This document shows, piece after piece, positions 39,854-54,200 of a stretch of DNA of 64,000 nt. The stretch comes from Sipunculus nudus. Taxonomy: Eukaryota; Annelida; Sipuncula; Golfingiida; Sipunculidae. The stretch covers positions 101,815,142 through 101,879,141 of the forward strand of contig CM049306.1 of the NCBI GenBank assembly GCA_026874595.1, given 5' to 3'. How positions within the stretch are numbered: position 1 is the stretch's first letter; each line of letters starts with the position of its first letter. Both the position numbers and the translations under genes were made by a program. Below the pieces are notes generated by a model. It did not search any database, had not been told where the DNA came from, and saw only the letters and a program-made list of their open reading frames with translations.

Positions 39854-42191
39854 CAGTACTTTCCTTCAAAAATGGGAATTTGGTTCAAGAGCACAAACGA
39901 CCATATTTTGATAGCTCCTAAATTACACCGGGACAAGTGTATGGACCTGCACGATAGTGTAAAAGTGCCCTGCATCGGTGAGCTATTTTTATACAAAGCA
40001 ATATGTTTCGTAGTAATGAGTTCTGACCATGTTAATAAATGGTACTAAATTACTTTTTTTGTTCATTTATTTATATAATTGATCTTTCGCACGAATATGC
40101 GCATTAATTAATAGTCGTCTGCGGTGTTCGGGTCTTATTAGTAAGCACTGGGAGTTTTGAAAAATAAAATTTATCATGAATCGGAGTTGCACAGAGGTGC
40201 CTCACTGTTAAAGAATCTTTACATTTATTATTTAAAATATACAAAATGTTATTTATTTTGTCAGAATAACAAACTCAAACTCTCAGTGTCATAAATCGCC
40301 GGTAGATGGCGTAATCGAGGTGAGAAAAAGTCTATAACATTTGTGGATATATTCTGCGATTTCCGACTTAGTCACAATTATACAGATTGTACGATACCCC
40401 TCCAGATGATACTGAGCAGTTGGGAGCTCCAAGTTCTTTTCTTTTTAATGAGGCTAATGGACCCTAATGTGTATTTCTAGTTTAATATGTACTTCCCATT
40501 GCTAAGATAAATATATAAACAGTCATAAACAATTTCAGCACAAATAATTCCTTTGTAATGAACATTAACTATAACGTATGTAATTAAACATGTCTTCCAG
40601 AAGAATACAAAACGCTATACTCGCATGATCAAGGTAAACCAATGTAGTTGCTTTCACAAAACCTGCAAGCTTTGATGATGGAAATGCGATATTTTAAAAA
40701 TAGACTTATACTTTTAAACGCTCCATCCTCTTGAAACATACACCATGTTGTAATTAACCTGCTATAATATTATATGGGATCTGATGAAGTTTTATTGAAC
40801 ATACCCAGGCCTTCCGGATGCAAAAACGTTCATTAAGCAATCGATAAATTTCATTTCACCTATAAACCCCAAGTAGGGTGCATTAAACATCTTTTCATGT
40901 CATGTTATGCATGTATTGAACTGACACTTGTCGGGAAAAGGGATAATTAAGAGGACGTTTAAGTTGGCTTTAAATAGTTATTAATACAGTTATAACAACC
41001 GGGGGAAATATTTATTTAGTAGGTCATCATTCTGTAGATACAACGGATATGCAGAAATGTACAATTTAATTACACGAAATTGTACCAGTGTGTTGAGTGC
41101 CACAATGTCACGTTCACTGGCTTAATTTATTAAATATTTTAACATGGCACCAACAGCGATACATCGTTTAACGTGCTTCTTGTTTTAAGTGGTCCAGTCC
41201 ACGTATATAGGGTTGTATACCATTTTTGATTAACACTTGGTTAACACTTAATTAAAATAGTGCCACTGGTGTGTCTTAAAGATATCAGTTTCAAATCTAT
41301 TGTAAATTATATACATGTTTGGCAAAAACAAATATTTATCATCATTTCGGTGAAGAAAGGAACTCCCAAAATAGCATTAAATGCGATTATAAGATTGTGA
41401 CATGTTCAATGGTCTCAAAATTTCTGTACTCAACAAATTAAATCAAGCTGTGTATATAAAATACTTTGCAATAAAATAAACTGAGATATTCCTCTCAGTG
41501 GAGAGTGCACTGAAAATATGCAATACTTCTGATATGACGTTATTGAAGTAGAATCCGTCTCTAACATATACTTTTGGCGATGCAGTTAGTGAGGTACTTC
41601 AAGGAAATACACTCTAGAAATGCAGAACATAATTATATTAGACAAAACAATGACAATGGAAAGGAACTTTTCCCCCTTTTTTAACCCTTGTTTGGTTATT
41701 AAATGGTTTTCTATCTCTCATGTTATTTAATTGTTCAAACAATAAACTCAATAGTGGTAAATTTTGCATTTATATGTGTCCCTTTTCCACTTATTTGTGT
41801 TTCTTTTGCAAATGAATCATTCAGTGGTCAGATATATTCATAGTGCAGAGAAGGAAATATTCATGTTGTCCTTGTCATCCGGAATCTTTTTAATTAATAT
41901 TTCATTGAACTATTCAAGGTGTGAATGGCTGTATAAAAGTTTATAACAAATCCTTTGTGTCCGTTGTCTCACACAGTACCGTCACAAGGTGCTTATTTTA
42001 TTTTAGTTATATCTAAAGACGGACGGTGCACAAAAGCTTTATGATATTTTGTGCACATTTAGGCATGAATTAATTATATTTCTTTTTTTAAGTTTTAAAA
42101 CTTTGCAGTGTTATTGTAACATTTAAATACTGCATGAGGGTTTTATAATTAGCACCAAAATAGACTGATCGGACTACCCATCTTTAACTTC

Positions 42192-42241
<50 letters not shown>

Positions 42242-43208
42242 TGTTATATATAAACATTTGCGTCATTACTTACAGTTTTGTTCTGGAATGTCTTGAGCAA
42301 AACGTCAAGCATGCATGTTGTACCCACTTCATGGTTTGACTATAAATATCCCTATACCTGGCTTCCACACTATATCCTAGACCGTGAACATCATGTTATT
42401 TTACTGCGCTTTCCTTTAATAATATTTGATTATTTACTTTCATGTTAGTGTAAGTGTCTAAAATCCCGTACTTTTATTGTGCATATTTCACAGGCTTTCA
42501 TGTCAACAAAATTATTCTGAGCAAGGCTATCCATTTATATGTAATCGATCATAGATAAATAAACTTTAAATCAAACCGAATTTACTGAAACGCTGAACCC
42601 ATTAAGGGCTCATCCTGCTGTCATATACTTGAGTCACGAACATGCTAACATGCCTTAGTCGTTCCGGGATATCTGTAATAATATAAGCTTGTCTCTCGAA
42701 CGACAATAACAGGAAACTCATCATTAATATCTATACATCAGCGTCAAGCAACAGGCCTGATCTGAAGGCACGTTGGTCGCTCGTTTCGGAGTTGCCACTT
42801 ACGTGTTTTTTTATGATTTAAAGTCATGGCAATGAAACATACAGCCTAACAGAACTGCGTGATTGTTCACTGTAGAAAGTGTCATTTCTCTTATGTTTAA
42901 AATTAACTATTACACGCATCAAATATAAACATTTTGTGGTTTACGTATGTGTTAAACATGTTTCGATACAAAATCCTTAATGAGCAATAGCTGAAACACG
43001 TAACATGTCTCAGACATGTTTAAATCTTTAAACATGTTTATAGGCGTGATATTGTGCAATTTTCTGCTAAATATTTCACGGCTTTACTGGCTTTACTGTT
43101 AACCTGGTGGTTAAAAAGAAGTATAAATAATCAACGTCTGAAAATAAGAAGAAGGCAAGGTATGATCTTCATTTGTTTTTCTAAATACATTAAAATGGTA
43201 TTAAATAA

Positions 43209-43249
<41 letters not shown>

Positions 43250-45322
43250 ATCATTTCTGTCCCCCTACTAGCAGCTCCTGCCCAAAGCGTCAGTGAACGT
43301 TGAAAACAAGATTATCGAAATTATTTCGGCTTTACATCTTTTCAGTCCGGTGGGTTCATGTATACATGGGCAGTTCCCACGAACAATCGGCCTTTGTCCG
43401 TCGCGAGTACTCTTGAGTAACGTAATCAAACCAGCGGCCTCCGTCCGCGAGGCCAGCACTTGATTCACCTCACGGTTAATTGCAATATATAGACTTGTAT
43501 TGACAGACACCTACGTTTGTAGGGACAAATCTCGTCATCTTCAAAGCCTCCTTGTTAAGTGATATAAACGTGCTTGTTACCAGGTCCCACTCCGCTAATC
43601 TTTTCTTGGATCGACATGCCGGTTGCAAAACGTGCCCTGTGTCTTAATACGTCCTAAGACGATTACCCTTCCCGTGACCGAGATCAATACCAGGAACAGT
43701 AACTGTCTTGTCTTGGAATCGCATGCCAGGATAAAGCTTCTGAATGGACTCAGTGTCCCTTTAATTCATTTAATATAGACTAGCATGAAGTCTCTGCAAT
43801 GAGCTGAGGCCCCAAGGTCTCGTGAAATTACACGATGCCCTTAATTAAAACCTATTGAATTCGTAATCACGCACTGCTGATCTTCATAAGACAGTACAGT
43901 CGTCATGTGTATCATGGACTATTATTCAGTTTAAGACGAGACATTATGAAGCCTATTGAACAGACTGTTCACTGACCCCATCATTTAAACTACTCATAGA
44001 GATAATTATTTTATTTACTAAATTTAATTAATTTTCTTGGCCCAACTTAAAAATTTGTTCGAACGAAAAATATTTAATCTAGTGTAATCCGTTCGTACAA
44101 ACGAGAAATAGTTATTCGTGGTCAAGAATATTTGTATTTAATGTCGTTTTCCGAGCTCTGCATGGATGTACCTAATCATATATATACATATGTAACTAGA
44201 TATATGCATTCGATTACTGGAAGCCCCCCCCCCCCCCCCGACACCCGCAACTGAGCGATTATGGGGTTGGGTCCGGAGTGTACCACTTTGGGAATAAGGT
44301 CAAGGTCGAAAATAAATATCAGGTGGAAGTCTGTGACCTAGGCCTCTATATGTCAAAATTTCAGCTTTTGAAAATATGCCACATTGCATATCTCGGGCAA
44401 ACATAAATGACCGACGAAAGGGAAAAAAGGATTGAATTCGATAGCTTTGCACCCGAGAGGACCTAATTTTACCATTATTTACCCAAATACGGGTATCGAA
44501 ATAAACTCATCCACCCCTATAGGCCTCCTCTTGTTGCAGAGGGAGACTTAACAAAAGATGCCTTTACTAAGGTTATCACGATTTCCCGGTAGAGATGTCA
44601 GTAAATGAAGACTATGTATATATGTTTTACGAGATAGAGACCGAATACCCAGTACATTTATAATACCGAGACTATGGGTTACGAGAGAGAGAATGGACTA
44701 AACATACCACCTGTTCATTAACAAGTATATTTGACCAGGATGACCCATATACTATATGTAAATGTACAGCTGTTTTAACGAGACCCTGGACATTTAGTCC
44801 AAGTCGGTATACATGAAATAAAAAGTTCTCAGTCAATGTATCAGACTTTTAGAATCCGCCTCTTGGCTGAAGTAAATACTGGAATATAAACACGCTGTAC
44901 CAAACACGGCTTCTGCAGTGAGTAATGGCTACTAAACTAGACCTGTGGTGTAATACTGATGAATCCCTTTTACCGTCACTAAACATGATTTTCCTCTCAA
45001 ATCAAGTGGCACGAAAACCCTGTGGGAACACACGTTGACAGAAGTGGTTGGTACAAAAAAGAAAGTCGAAACACTGGCACTTGAAACAATATTGGTTACA
45101 TGACTGTATTGTTCCGTCGATACTCGACCATCAAGTACGGAAATCTGCTAACAGCATAGACAAAACAAACAGACTTTACATAAACACAGTTATATATGCC
45201 TACTTGGAAAACTTATCCCTAAGTGTGCATGGGAGGTACAACTGATAGTTGGTTGGCGTGTGCGGCCGAGAAACTGCGGTAAGCCTGGAAACCCGAAGTC
45301 AAAAGGTCAAACAAACCATATT
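39854..45322. other. Long non-coding region with simple repeats
   Basis: No gene recognised in 5.4 kb. It holds (TA)n at 42194-42238, (TTA)n at 43210-43249, a 16-C run at 44224-44239 and a small palindrome at 43012-43039 (arms AGACATGTTTAAA and TTTAAACATGTTT, 12 of 13 pairing). Confidence 0.5.
40034..40039 (+). terminator. Candidate polyadenylation signal of the GPCR
   Basis: AATAAA lies 181 bp after the GPCR stop codon, followed by a T-rich stretch. It is the first canonical hexamer downstream; the actual cleavage site is not known. Confidence 0.4.
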
Positions 45323-46515
45323 AACAAGTGACTCAGGGGTCATGACGCTCAGCTGACAAGGAAGACATTGACAAAAGTAATTTTATCATCTGAATGTCAA
45401 ATTTGAATGAAATACTTTTTCCAAACTTGACCTTTTGTATAAAATCATCCAATATTCATTGGGGTACTATGGAGCTCTGTAGCATGAAGGATATGGGTAA
45501 CAGACACCTATTTTCAAGGTTTACAAGATGACTTTTCAGGGGTCTCCCAGCATGTCAAAAAATAAAATTCTAGGTCCAGTTATTATGATTTGTGCCCTGT
45601 TAACAGATGACCAAATGTTTATTCTGGGGGGTATTTCAAAGCCGCATAGGATGAAGGATATCGGTAACAGAGATGTAATTTCAAGTGCACAAGGAGACTT
45701 TTCAGGGGCTCCCAGCATATCAAGAAAGGAGATTCTAGGTCAAGTCATTATAATTTGTGCTATGTTAACAGATGACCAAATCTTTATTCTCGGAGCCATA
45801 GCATGAAGGATATGGGTAACAGAGACCTAATTTCAGATTTCCAAAGAGACTTTCCACAGGCCTCCCTGCATGTCAAGAAACAAGATTCTAGGTCCAGTCA
45901 TTATGATTTGTGCCCTGTTAATATATGACCAAATCTTTATTCTGGGGGGTACTTCAGAGCCCAATAGCTCACAGAATATGGGTAACAGGGACCTTATTTC
46001 GGGTTTACATGTAGACCTTTTATGGGCTTCCCTGGAGGTGAGGACAGAAGATTCTAGGTCCAGTCATTATGATTTGTGCCCTGTTTACAGATGACCAAAT
46101 GTTTAAAGATCACAAAAGTAGAGAAAAAAAAATCGTAAAAAATAAAAAAAAAATATAGCTGGCGCCACCAATCTCCAGAAATTGATGAAACACTCCATGA
46201 TCAATATCCATGCAAAGAATCATGGTGATTAATGCATTAGTTGTTCAGATACTTGAGCTTTTGTATTAAATTTTGCATTATTCTGGGGGGTACTTCAGAA
46301 CCCCATAGCTCGAAGAATATAGGTCACAGTGACCTAATTTCAGGTTTTCAAGGAGAATTTCCATAGACCTCCCAGGATGTCAAGTAAGAAGATTCCAGGT
46401 CTAGCGGTTACGTTTTGTGCCCTGTTAACAGACAGACGCCTGGATGGCCGGACGGACGACGGACAAAAGGTGATCCCTATAGCTCAGATGACTTTCAGTC
46501 AGCTGAGCTAAAAAT
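45323..46515 (+). mobile_element. Hairpin-ended tandem-core element, single copy
   Basis: It starts AACAAGTGACTCAGGGGTCATGAC and ends with the 31-bp hairpin at 46480-46510 plus AAAA. Over its whole length it parallels 4589-5785, with identity well above 90% by eye except for one unit (about 45785-45890) that matches a different unit type. The palindrome is mutated in its second base (GCTGGCGCCACC at 46158). A short GACG/GACA run precedes the hairpin. It is non-coding. Confidence 0.8.
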
Positions 46516-46920
46516 GAGTCGCCATTTTCTATGTAAAGAATAATCATATAAACTGTCAGGTTTTCTGAAGGTAAGACGCTTAATGAGGCCCTAGAACATA
46601 GTACAGTATAACTTTGGTGTCGAATCCTTTACATTTCCTTGTTTGATGTCAACCCTTAAGCCGGTGGCTCACTTAAGCCGGGTGCTCACTACCCGATTTT
46701 ATAAAGCGACATTGTCGGGCGATTTTTTGGGCAAATTTTCTCAAAATCGGGTGAAAATCGGCTTGGTTTAGTTGGTCGATTTTCGGTGTCACATTTACCG
46801 ACGCGCTTGTTCCCACCTCCCGATTATCGGCGAAGGAGTCTGTCTAATTATAGCGATCTGATACTGAGCTTTCTATGAGAAAACTAAAAGGAAATATTTG
46901 TTCGCTTTGTGGCTTGTCCA

Positions 46921-47445
46921 AAGAAAAATATACTGTGGCGAAAGAGTGACCTGTCGGTTAAACCTTGGCTTGAAAGAAGAGATGAACTAGTGGCATGTAA
47001 ATAATACACTTGTATGCGAACTGAGACAGGAGGGTTGAACCGTCCTTCGTCAATTTAATGGTTTTCTCCCCATTTCTCAGGGGCGGGTCCAGGATTTAAG
47101 AAAAGAGGGGTCCAACCAAGGAGCACTAATAACAAAACCTAAAGAAAGGTCCCCAGGTCCGGAAAACGTCCGAAACGATTGGTCTTAAACCCTTCAACGA
47201 TTGCTGCGGCTGATCTGCAGGATTTGGTAAAACCGAACATCCACCATCATGATACTACATTCAGAAGGGCTATTTCACCAGACACAATCTCTAATTTAGA
47301 AAATGACATTCTACTTGCATGTTTGTGTGATTTCCAGGATTTCTTTCCTTCTGTCCTGTATAAACCAGAAACACTTTATCATCCTTTTTCATTTGACTCC
47401 TACACACAACAAACGCCAACAACAGCTGATATGTTGCGTGATTAG
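46921..47445 (+). pseudogene. Harbinger-like transposase, N-terminal part, split and deleted
   Basis: 46921-47001 reads ..SVKPWLERRDELVACK, followed in another frame by NTLVCELRQEG and RQFNGFL. This matches the opening of PIF/Harbinger transposases (a W-V-K-P-W-L-x-R-R type block, then a LL.ELR block). After a foreign insert (47088-47170) it continues AAADLQDLVKPNIHHHDTTF, RRAISP, then DTISNLENDILLACLCDFQD up to the stop at 47443-47445. In the family about 25 residues separate the AIS block from the TIS block; here they are fused, so that part is deleted. The catalytic DDE region is not visible. It belonged to the element bounded at 46673 and 48536. Confidence 0.55.
47088..47170 (+). mobile_element. 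Partial MITE inserted in the transposase remnant
   Basis: CAGGGGCGGGTCCAGGATTT, GAGGGGTCCAACC and GGTCCCCAGGTC occur in the same order as in the element at 21754. Only the left half is present. It separates two blocks of the transposase, so it arrived after the Harbinger element. Confidence 0.6.
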
Positions 47446-48536
47446 GTTTTAATCTATATTATTATATTCCCGTAGCAAGTGATGATCAGTTATATATCTG
47501 GCGACTCTCTGTTATCTGTCAGATAAAATATTAAAACGATTAAAGTACAGCATCGCCACCAATGCCGCCGACACCGTGAAAAAGATAAAGTGTACCAGAG
47601 ATCCGTTCACGAGAACGCCTCTACCTATTTGGGTTACCTGTAAACGTCAGGTATGCTGCGTGCACTAGACTGGATGTTGTATCACTCAAAAGTTTTCGGC
47701 TATTCATTTATATCTCCTCTCATTTCCTCTTACTTTGGGCTTATTATTTTATTTATACACTTTCTTCTCTGGCACCTTTGTTTTTGCTAACTTTAAGGAG
47801 AACGTGATAGGACAAAACACTGTGATGGGACAAAAAATATATTAAGGAAAGAAATTTATAATGATGGTTAGAGATTACAAGCAGACATACAGTTGATTAT
47901 TGCCATCCCTTAGATATAAATATTGAATTGTGTTATTTTTTCCCAGGAGACTCTTTTATAAGCTTCAAGAGTTAATTGTTCAGAGTGGCTCGTCACACAA
48001 TGGGAAGGATTGCTCAACAGCCCAGCAATAAATACGCGTTTGCAAACATACACCTTGTTCGTTCAGTCTTATGTTTACAGAAATGTTTGCACATTGTAAT
48101 TATATGAATGGATACTCCTTTATAACGATTAATAAATTGCAGGTCGTCTTACAGGAATACATGAAATTTGAATCTTTACCATAATCTGTCTTTAATTCTT
48201 TTTAAAATACAGAAATATGTCATTATACAATATATACTTATAATGACTAATAGTGACAACGTACAGAACGTGAACTCTGACATACAAAAATAAACAAAAT
48301 CGGCCGACTTTGTCGCAAACATTGGCTCACTACACGATTTCGCTAATCGCCCGACAAAATCGGCCGATTTTCTTTGACAGTGCCAGCATAGTGGCGACGG
48401 CGATTTTTCACGCCGACGCCGACAAAATCGCGTCGCTTGGGGTGTCACACTACACGACAATGTACCCCCGTCGGTACATAGTCGGCCGATCCAATAGATC
48501 GGCCGATAAAATCGGTAAAGCCACTTACCGGCTTAA

Positions 48537-48892
48537 AACAGGTGCATCTGCCTTGACAACATGCTGATCCCACTTACATGATAGTCCGACACCGATATTT
48601 CTTTGACGTTGCCGCCACAGTTCTCGAGATCAGTAGCAAGCTTGAAACACCTAAACATACACGTCTTACGTCCAAGTCTTACCTATCTTCCTCTGGTCAC
48701 TGAATAAGCATCTTGGTGCACACACACACCCCACACACACAAACACAGATTCACATGTCCTTTCCCGGCGTTCACTTGTTACTGAGTACAAAAATACGAA
48801 TAGGACACATTTTTAATTGTTTCGCCACTGATTTGAAGAGAATCGTGGGATAAGGACGATAGGGTAAACATACACCACTCACATGACATTTC
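48537..48892. other. Non-coding spacer
   Basis: A short CA-rich run at about 48718-48745; nothing else recognised. Confidence 0.4.
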
Positions 48893-51217
48893 CCAGCTAA
48901 CTGTAAGTCATCAGATCGAGCTATAACGATCACCCTTTGTCTGTCGTCCGTCCGGCTGTCCCGCCGTCCGGTCGTTAATAGGGCACAAATCATAACCTTT
49001 AGACCTAGAAACTTTTAAATGTACATCCACTCGTTCGATGTTCCCTTGTTAGAATAAATATTCAATATTTTAAGAATTCATATAATAATGGATATACGCA
49101 TCATAAGATTACTGAAATGTTACCAATGAGAAACACTGTAAATCATGAAACATCAACCAAGTGAATAGGAAACTACTTTAAGCATTCAGACTATAGTAGC
49201 TGAAACTGTAACCGATTCTCCAGAACGTTGGTAACTATAATACGACATGGGCAAACTAAAGAATACTTGTTGGCAAAATATAAAGAGCTGAACCATAAGA
49301 AGATTGACTTTTTGGGTACATTATAAAACTATGGTTTATCTTTTGAGACTTGTTTTGTCTTATGGTAGTTATAGTCACTTGCCAAACTGCATATATTTTC
49401 ATTCACTATCAGTTCATTTTGGCTGAATCCAACAATATTCTAGTGAAACTACCTAGCAATTACAGACTGAGCACCTCTTTTTCACCTGTTTTTTCACCTG
49501 TTTCACGTTATTTTGGTTCTGTGTGGATGTTAAATACTATAATAAGAGCATGCAGCTGAAGGTATGATATTATATTTGTGCATGCAAGAGAACTCACAAT
49601 CAAGGAAGAAGATAATTACTTTTGATTTATGATAGTAGCAAGACCATATTTTCTTTCATGCCACTGATCGCAACTCGTGCAAGTGTATTTCTGTTGTGAA
49701 TAAGTGTTAGGTAATTGTTGAATAAAATCATAAACATTCATGAAATCTCAACAGATAATATAAAATTTCCAGGAGAGAATGCATATTATACCTAATTTGC
49801 CTAGTAAATGAATGGGTACGTTTAATTTAAGTATTAACATCATAAGTAGATAAATATCTAATTATCTGGGTTCAAAAGCAAATATATGTGTGTGATTTAC
49901 TGATTGTTGTTGTTGTTCCATGATATCATTTCTTATCATAATAATATGATTCAATTTATGTAGTTGCATTAATAAACAGAAGAATAAAATTTTTTTTTTT
50001 TTTATGTTTGCCAGTGTCTGGTACACTTGGCACTACTTGGCAGTTTTGATGAAAAGTTCCATAATGGGCACACATTGAAGAGTATAGGCCCTATTACTTG
50101 CTGTTGTGCAAATTTCCCTCCCCCTTCCTCAGAATCCTTACCTAACATGGGTGTAAATGTATAACATGTGTACATTTTAAGAATCCATTTTTTATCAAGT
50201 TTTATATATTAATTGCTATACAATTATCTACAATATATGCCATTGTAGAATGTACATTCATTTTACAAACATTCTATCAATAATGCCGTAATATATTAAC
50301 ATGCCACCTGTATTTATATGTATAAATTATTCTTTGATTTACACACTAGTCTTGCCATGTGAATTTCATTTATTATGCAATTTTTGCTACATTTTTAGTG
50401 CATCGTAGGATATTAGAAAATAAAACTACATATATCAACAGAAAAAAAACCTGTACATCCAGGGACTTCTAGGAAAATGAAACCTGATATTGGGTCATGG
50501 TGACCTACAGGCCTTAAACATGATTTGAATACCCAGACAGTCAGACAGGGTTCAGATTGTATCCATCAGGCCTAAAATCTTCTAACGTAACATTCCAGGA
50601 GGTCCAAGGGCGAATGTCCTTGAAAAAATGAAATAAGGTCACCATGACCTATATTCTGCGACCTATAGAAAAAAAATGTTACATGAGCACTATGAATGTC
50701 AGATGGGCACAAATCTTATCTGTAAGTGTCAGAATCTTCTGACGCAACATCCAGGGAGGTTCTAGACAAATCTCTTTGGAAACCTGATATTAGGTAATGT
50801 GTCTTATAGTCTGTGATGTACGGGCCGAAAACATGATTTTGAGCACACAGACAGACAGACGGACACAAATTGTATCCATTAAGCCTAGAATCTTCTAACG
50901 TAACATTCTTGGCGGCCAAGGGCAAATGTCCTTGAAAACATGAAGTTAGGTCATCGTGATCTATATTCTGCGACCTATAGAAAAAATGTTATATTAACAC
51001 TCTGAATGTCCGAGGGGAAACCCTAAATAAGGTTGCTGTTTAATTTAATGCTCTTTAAATTTAATGGGCTATGAACAAAACGCCTGACTCTGGAGTCATT
51101 CTATCCATTGTTCAAGGTTTTTTATCAAATATTTTCCCCAAGATCATAACATTAATAATTGATTCATGTCAAATGTTTGTCAAAAATTCAGCTGAGCGTC
51201 ATGGCCCATGGGCCACT
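48893..51217 (-). mobile_element. Hairpin-ended element, reverse copy, diverged
   Basis: On the minus strand it starts near 51217 with GTGGCCCATGGGCCATGACG and CTCAGCTGA, and ends with a degraded terminal hairpin at 48893-48923, next to a GACG/GACA microsatellite. The core has units of about 157 bp marked by TCT(A/G)ACG(T/C)AACAT at about 50584, 50739 and 50895. These units are recognisably related to the 165-bp unit of the 4.6-kb copy (CCTAGAATCTTC, TTAGGTCA blocks). Confidence 0.6.
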
Positions 51218-54200
51218 TTATATATAGACTGTCAGTGCCACACTACATGGCACAATCTTTTTGTTGTGCCGCATCAATATTCTGAAACGCAGACATATAC
51301 TACCTAGAGGTACACCACAACAGTTGAAAACATGATTTTTGGGACTCCCCCCCCCCCCCCCCCTCTTCCGGCATAGTATTCAACAACAGGTAGTAACCGC
51401 TACAGGCGAAAAGTACGTCACACCAGGTATTTTTTGACGCCGGAACACGATTTGCAACCCCCCCCCCCCCGATCCCACAAAAAAAACAATAAAAAATTAC
51501 TCTCACACACATATCGGTGTCCGTCCACATCCTCTCTCTCTCTTTCTCTCTCTCTCTCTCTTTATTATTCTTTTTCATTATAACGATAAGGGTAAGGTTA
51601 CAATGACATAATTTCATAAATATCGAGATATTTCGCCCGAATTCATTGGATGCAAAATTACCTTCTGTAGCTTTAAATCTGTTCAAAATCACCTGCTAAC
51701 GAACAGTCGGAGGGATGTATTATAGTTGATCATGGCTACAACCAAGCTGACAATGACTGATTCAAGCATTTATAAAAATAATCAAAATTGTTTAAGCTAA
51801 TCATAAATAATGTCTTAATTATCAAACACTTAAAGTAAACGCTTGCACAATAAATATAACCAATGATCAAACTGAATAAACTCGTTTGCCTCGTGTTTCC
51901 TGATGTGGATATATTTCAGTTACATCTATTTTTAACAGAGTATAATACAAGATATCTGTGAAATATCTGTTTTCTGCATGTGTGCTAATGGGCCCAAAAA
52001 AGCATTGAATTACGAGAAACGAAACCTTTGACAATTACCTACGCTTAGTTGATCTTAGCGATAAAGGGTTTATTGCGAGTAAACTTGAAGACTCTGGTCA
52101 GAAGAAACCATAATAGTTGATGATGGCAGCAGGGAAGAACCCTTAACAAGACACCAGGTCGGCACACGACAATGAGAACAGACGTGATCAGGACCATCAG
52201 GAACGGAAATCACCAAATAAAACGGAGGAAACCCAACGTTTCCTTGACGACAACAGGAACAACTGTCATACCGACGCCTGTTATCCGGAAGCGAGCTTGA
52301 ATAATTGGTGTCACATGACTTCAAAAAAGAAGTTTTCATATTAGAGCACGATAAGCAATGGGATCACCTAGCGTGGATGCATCTTTTAAAGCGAACGTCT
52401 CATTAAAACAATTTTCCTGATCACCGACCTTCTTTGGTTTCTGTGTAAATGTTATAAATAAATGTAAATGTCATAAATATGGGCAGTCAACAAGCGACTA
52501 TAGGTACTCGCGGAATCATAGAGACATGGATAAGTGAGGCATGGAATCTATCCTAATTTGACAGCCTTCGAAATTTGTGGCATCAGAGATTACAAAGTAT
52601 CCCCAGAGGCACAAATGGACGAAACTTAAGATTAATGTAGGTGGCATCGACACTCATATGTACAACTAGGGGCAACTGTGTAAAATTATATACAGATGTA
52701 TGGACATGGAAAAAAATCAGGCCGATTCGCCAAACCACTCCTGAGGTAAATGCATACGAATACACGATTGTAGGTGGCGCCTCTCTCTCCCTGTCTCTCT
52801 CAATGTGTGTTTGTAAATGAGTGTTGAAAGCTGATTCATATAAGGACCACATGCGCATGGGTAGTTAACACAGTAGAAAACAATAACGTACAACCTGTAA
52901 CTTAGACTACATACAATAGAGATAACAACTAACTATCTAGCGATCGCAAGGGAGTCAACCGAAATCTAAAATAAAAGCGGGGGGAGGAGATTAAAACTAT
53001 TAAAATCGAAGGTTATGCACTCCTTGCTCGGGGGCCTAGGAAGATCCTTTCTTTAATTTTTTTTACTCAGATACTCTTATAGAAATAAACTCATTAACCC
53101 CTTCCTACGGTAAACCTTCATTAAACTGGGAAATAGCCCGAAATAAGACATTTATAAGAAATAATAATAATCATATGGAGATAATCAAGGCTTTAATAAT
53201 ATTTTGTCATATATAATAACATTTTTATACTTTTATGTACATAATATTAGATAAATATACCACGGACTTATATTTAAACAAAAATGGAAATGTGTTTATT
53301 CCTATACCTGCTCGAGGGAATGACAGGTAGCACGGCTGATTTAACAACAGGGGACAAGCGTTCCTTATACATAGATTCTGTCTCCGTTTGATGTTATTTT
53401 TATCAAAGAAATCTTCTTTTGATCATCGGGCTTACAGAGGGGTTTTTTTAAGCGGTCGTAGCAGGAGGCGATTTGTTTGACTTTTTCTGTGTTTTCATGA
53501 AATATGCAGTTATGTAACAAAAGGGACATGATAAACAATCAATAATGTTGAGAAAAAAGTGCAAAAAAGGCTTATTGATTGCTTTGCTGTGTTGTACAAG
53601 TGTGGCAGCAAGCGACTGCCTGTAAAAAGTATATACATACGGTGTATGAAACGTTTTTCCTCTTCAAGCATTAGTGGTTAATAGCATATTACCTGTTCTT
53701 GCGGTGGGGCAGGTCTGCGTCCAGTCGGCCATGTTTGTCCAGAAGGGCTTTCTTAATAAAGGGAGTTACACTGGGATAAGTTCACCAGCGTACATCTTGA
53801 AAGATGGGGCTGCAATGGACCCTTCATAAAATAATGCCATATTCCTTGGGAATGTTCGAGATATCTAGGAAATGGCCCCCTTAGGTCGCAATTGGCATCG
53901 TTCCAGAGACGCCTATTTTCGAGACGCGGTCACAGAGACGATTGCATTTCAACACTTTACTGCCACCACCATCAGTCAATACAGACTTTAATACTTGGTA
54001 ATGTCTGTAAAGATCTTCGAGCGCACGAATGCGATTGTGCGGTAATGTTTAACACTTGTTACCTGTCATCGAACGTTCGAGGGTTTGTATAACTTTTCAT
54101 CTGTGTAAAAGCAGAATAAAGTAAATATAAGGCATAGTGTGACAAGGTTGGTCTGCTAAGAGCGTAACAGGTGATTGCTTTACTTTGGCGTTCATTTTAA

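Larger units (their letters stand above)
46673..48536 (+). mobile_element. PIF/Harbinger-type DNA transposon remnant
   Basis: The left end at 46673 reads TTAAGCCGGGTGCTCACTAC then CCGATTTTAT. The reverse complement of the right end reads TTAAGCCGGTAAGTGGC then ACCGATTTTAT. The element is therefore flanked by TTAA (or the TTA/TAA usual for Harbinger). Both ends carry subterminal TCGGCCGAT/CGATTTT repeats. A second, partial left end (TTAAGCCGGTGGCTCAC) lies just outside at 46656. The interior holds pieces of a Harbinger-like transposase. It is long dead. Confidence 0.7.
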
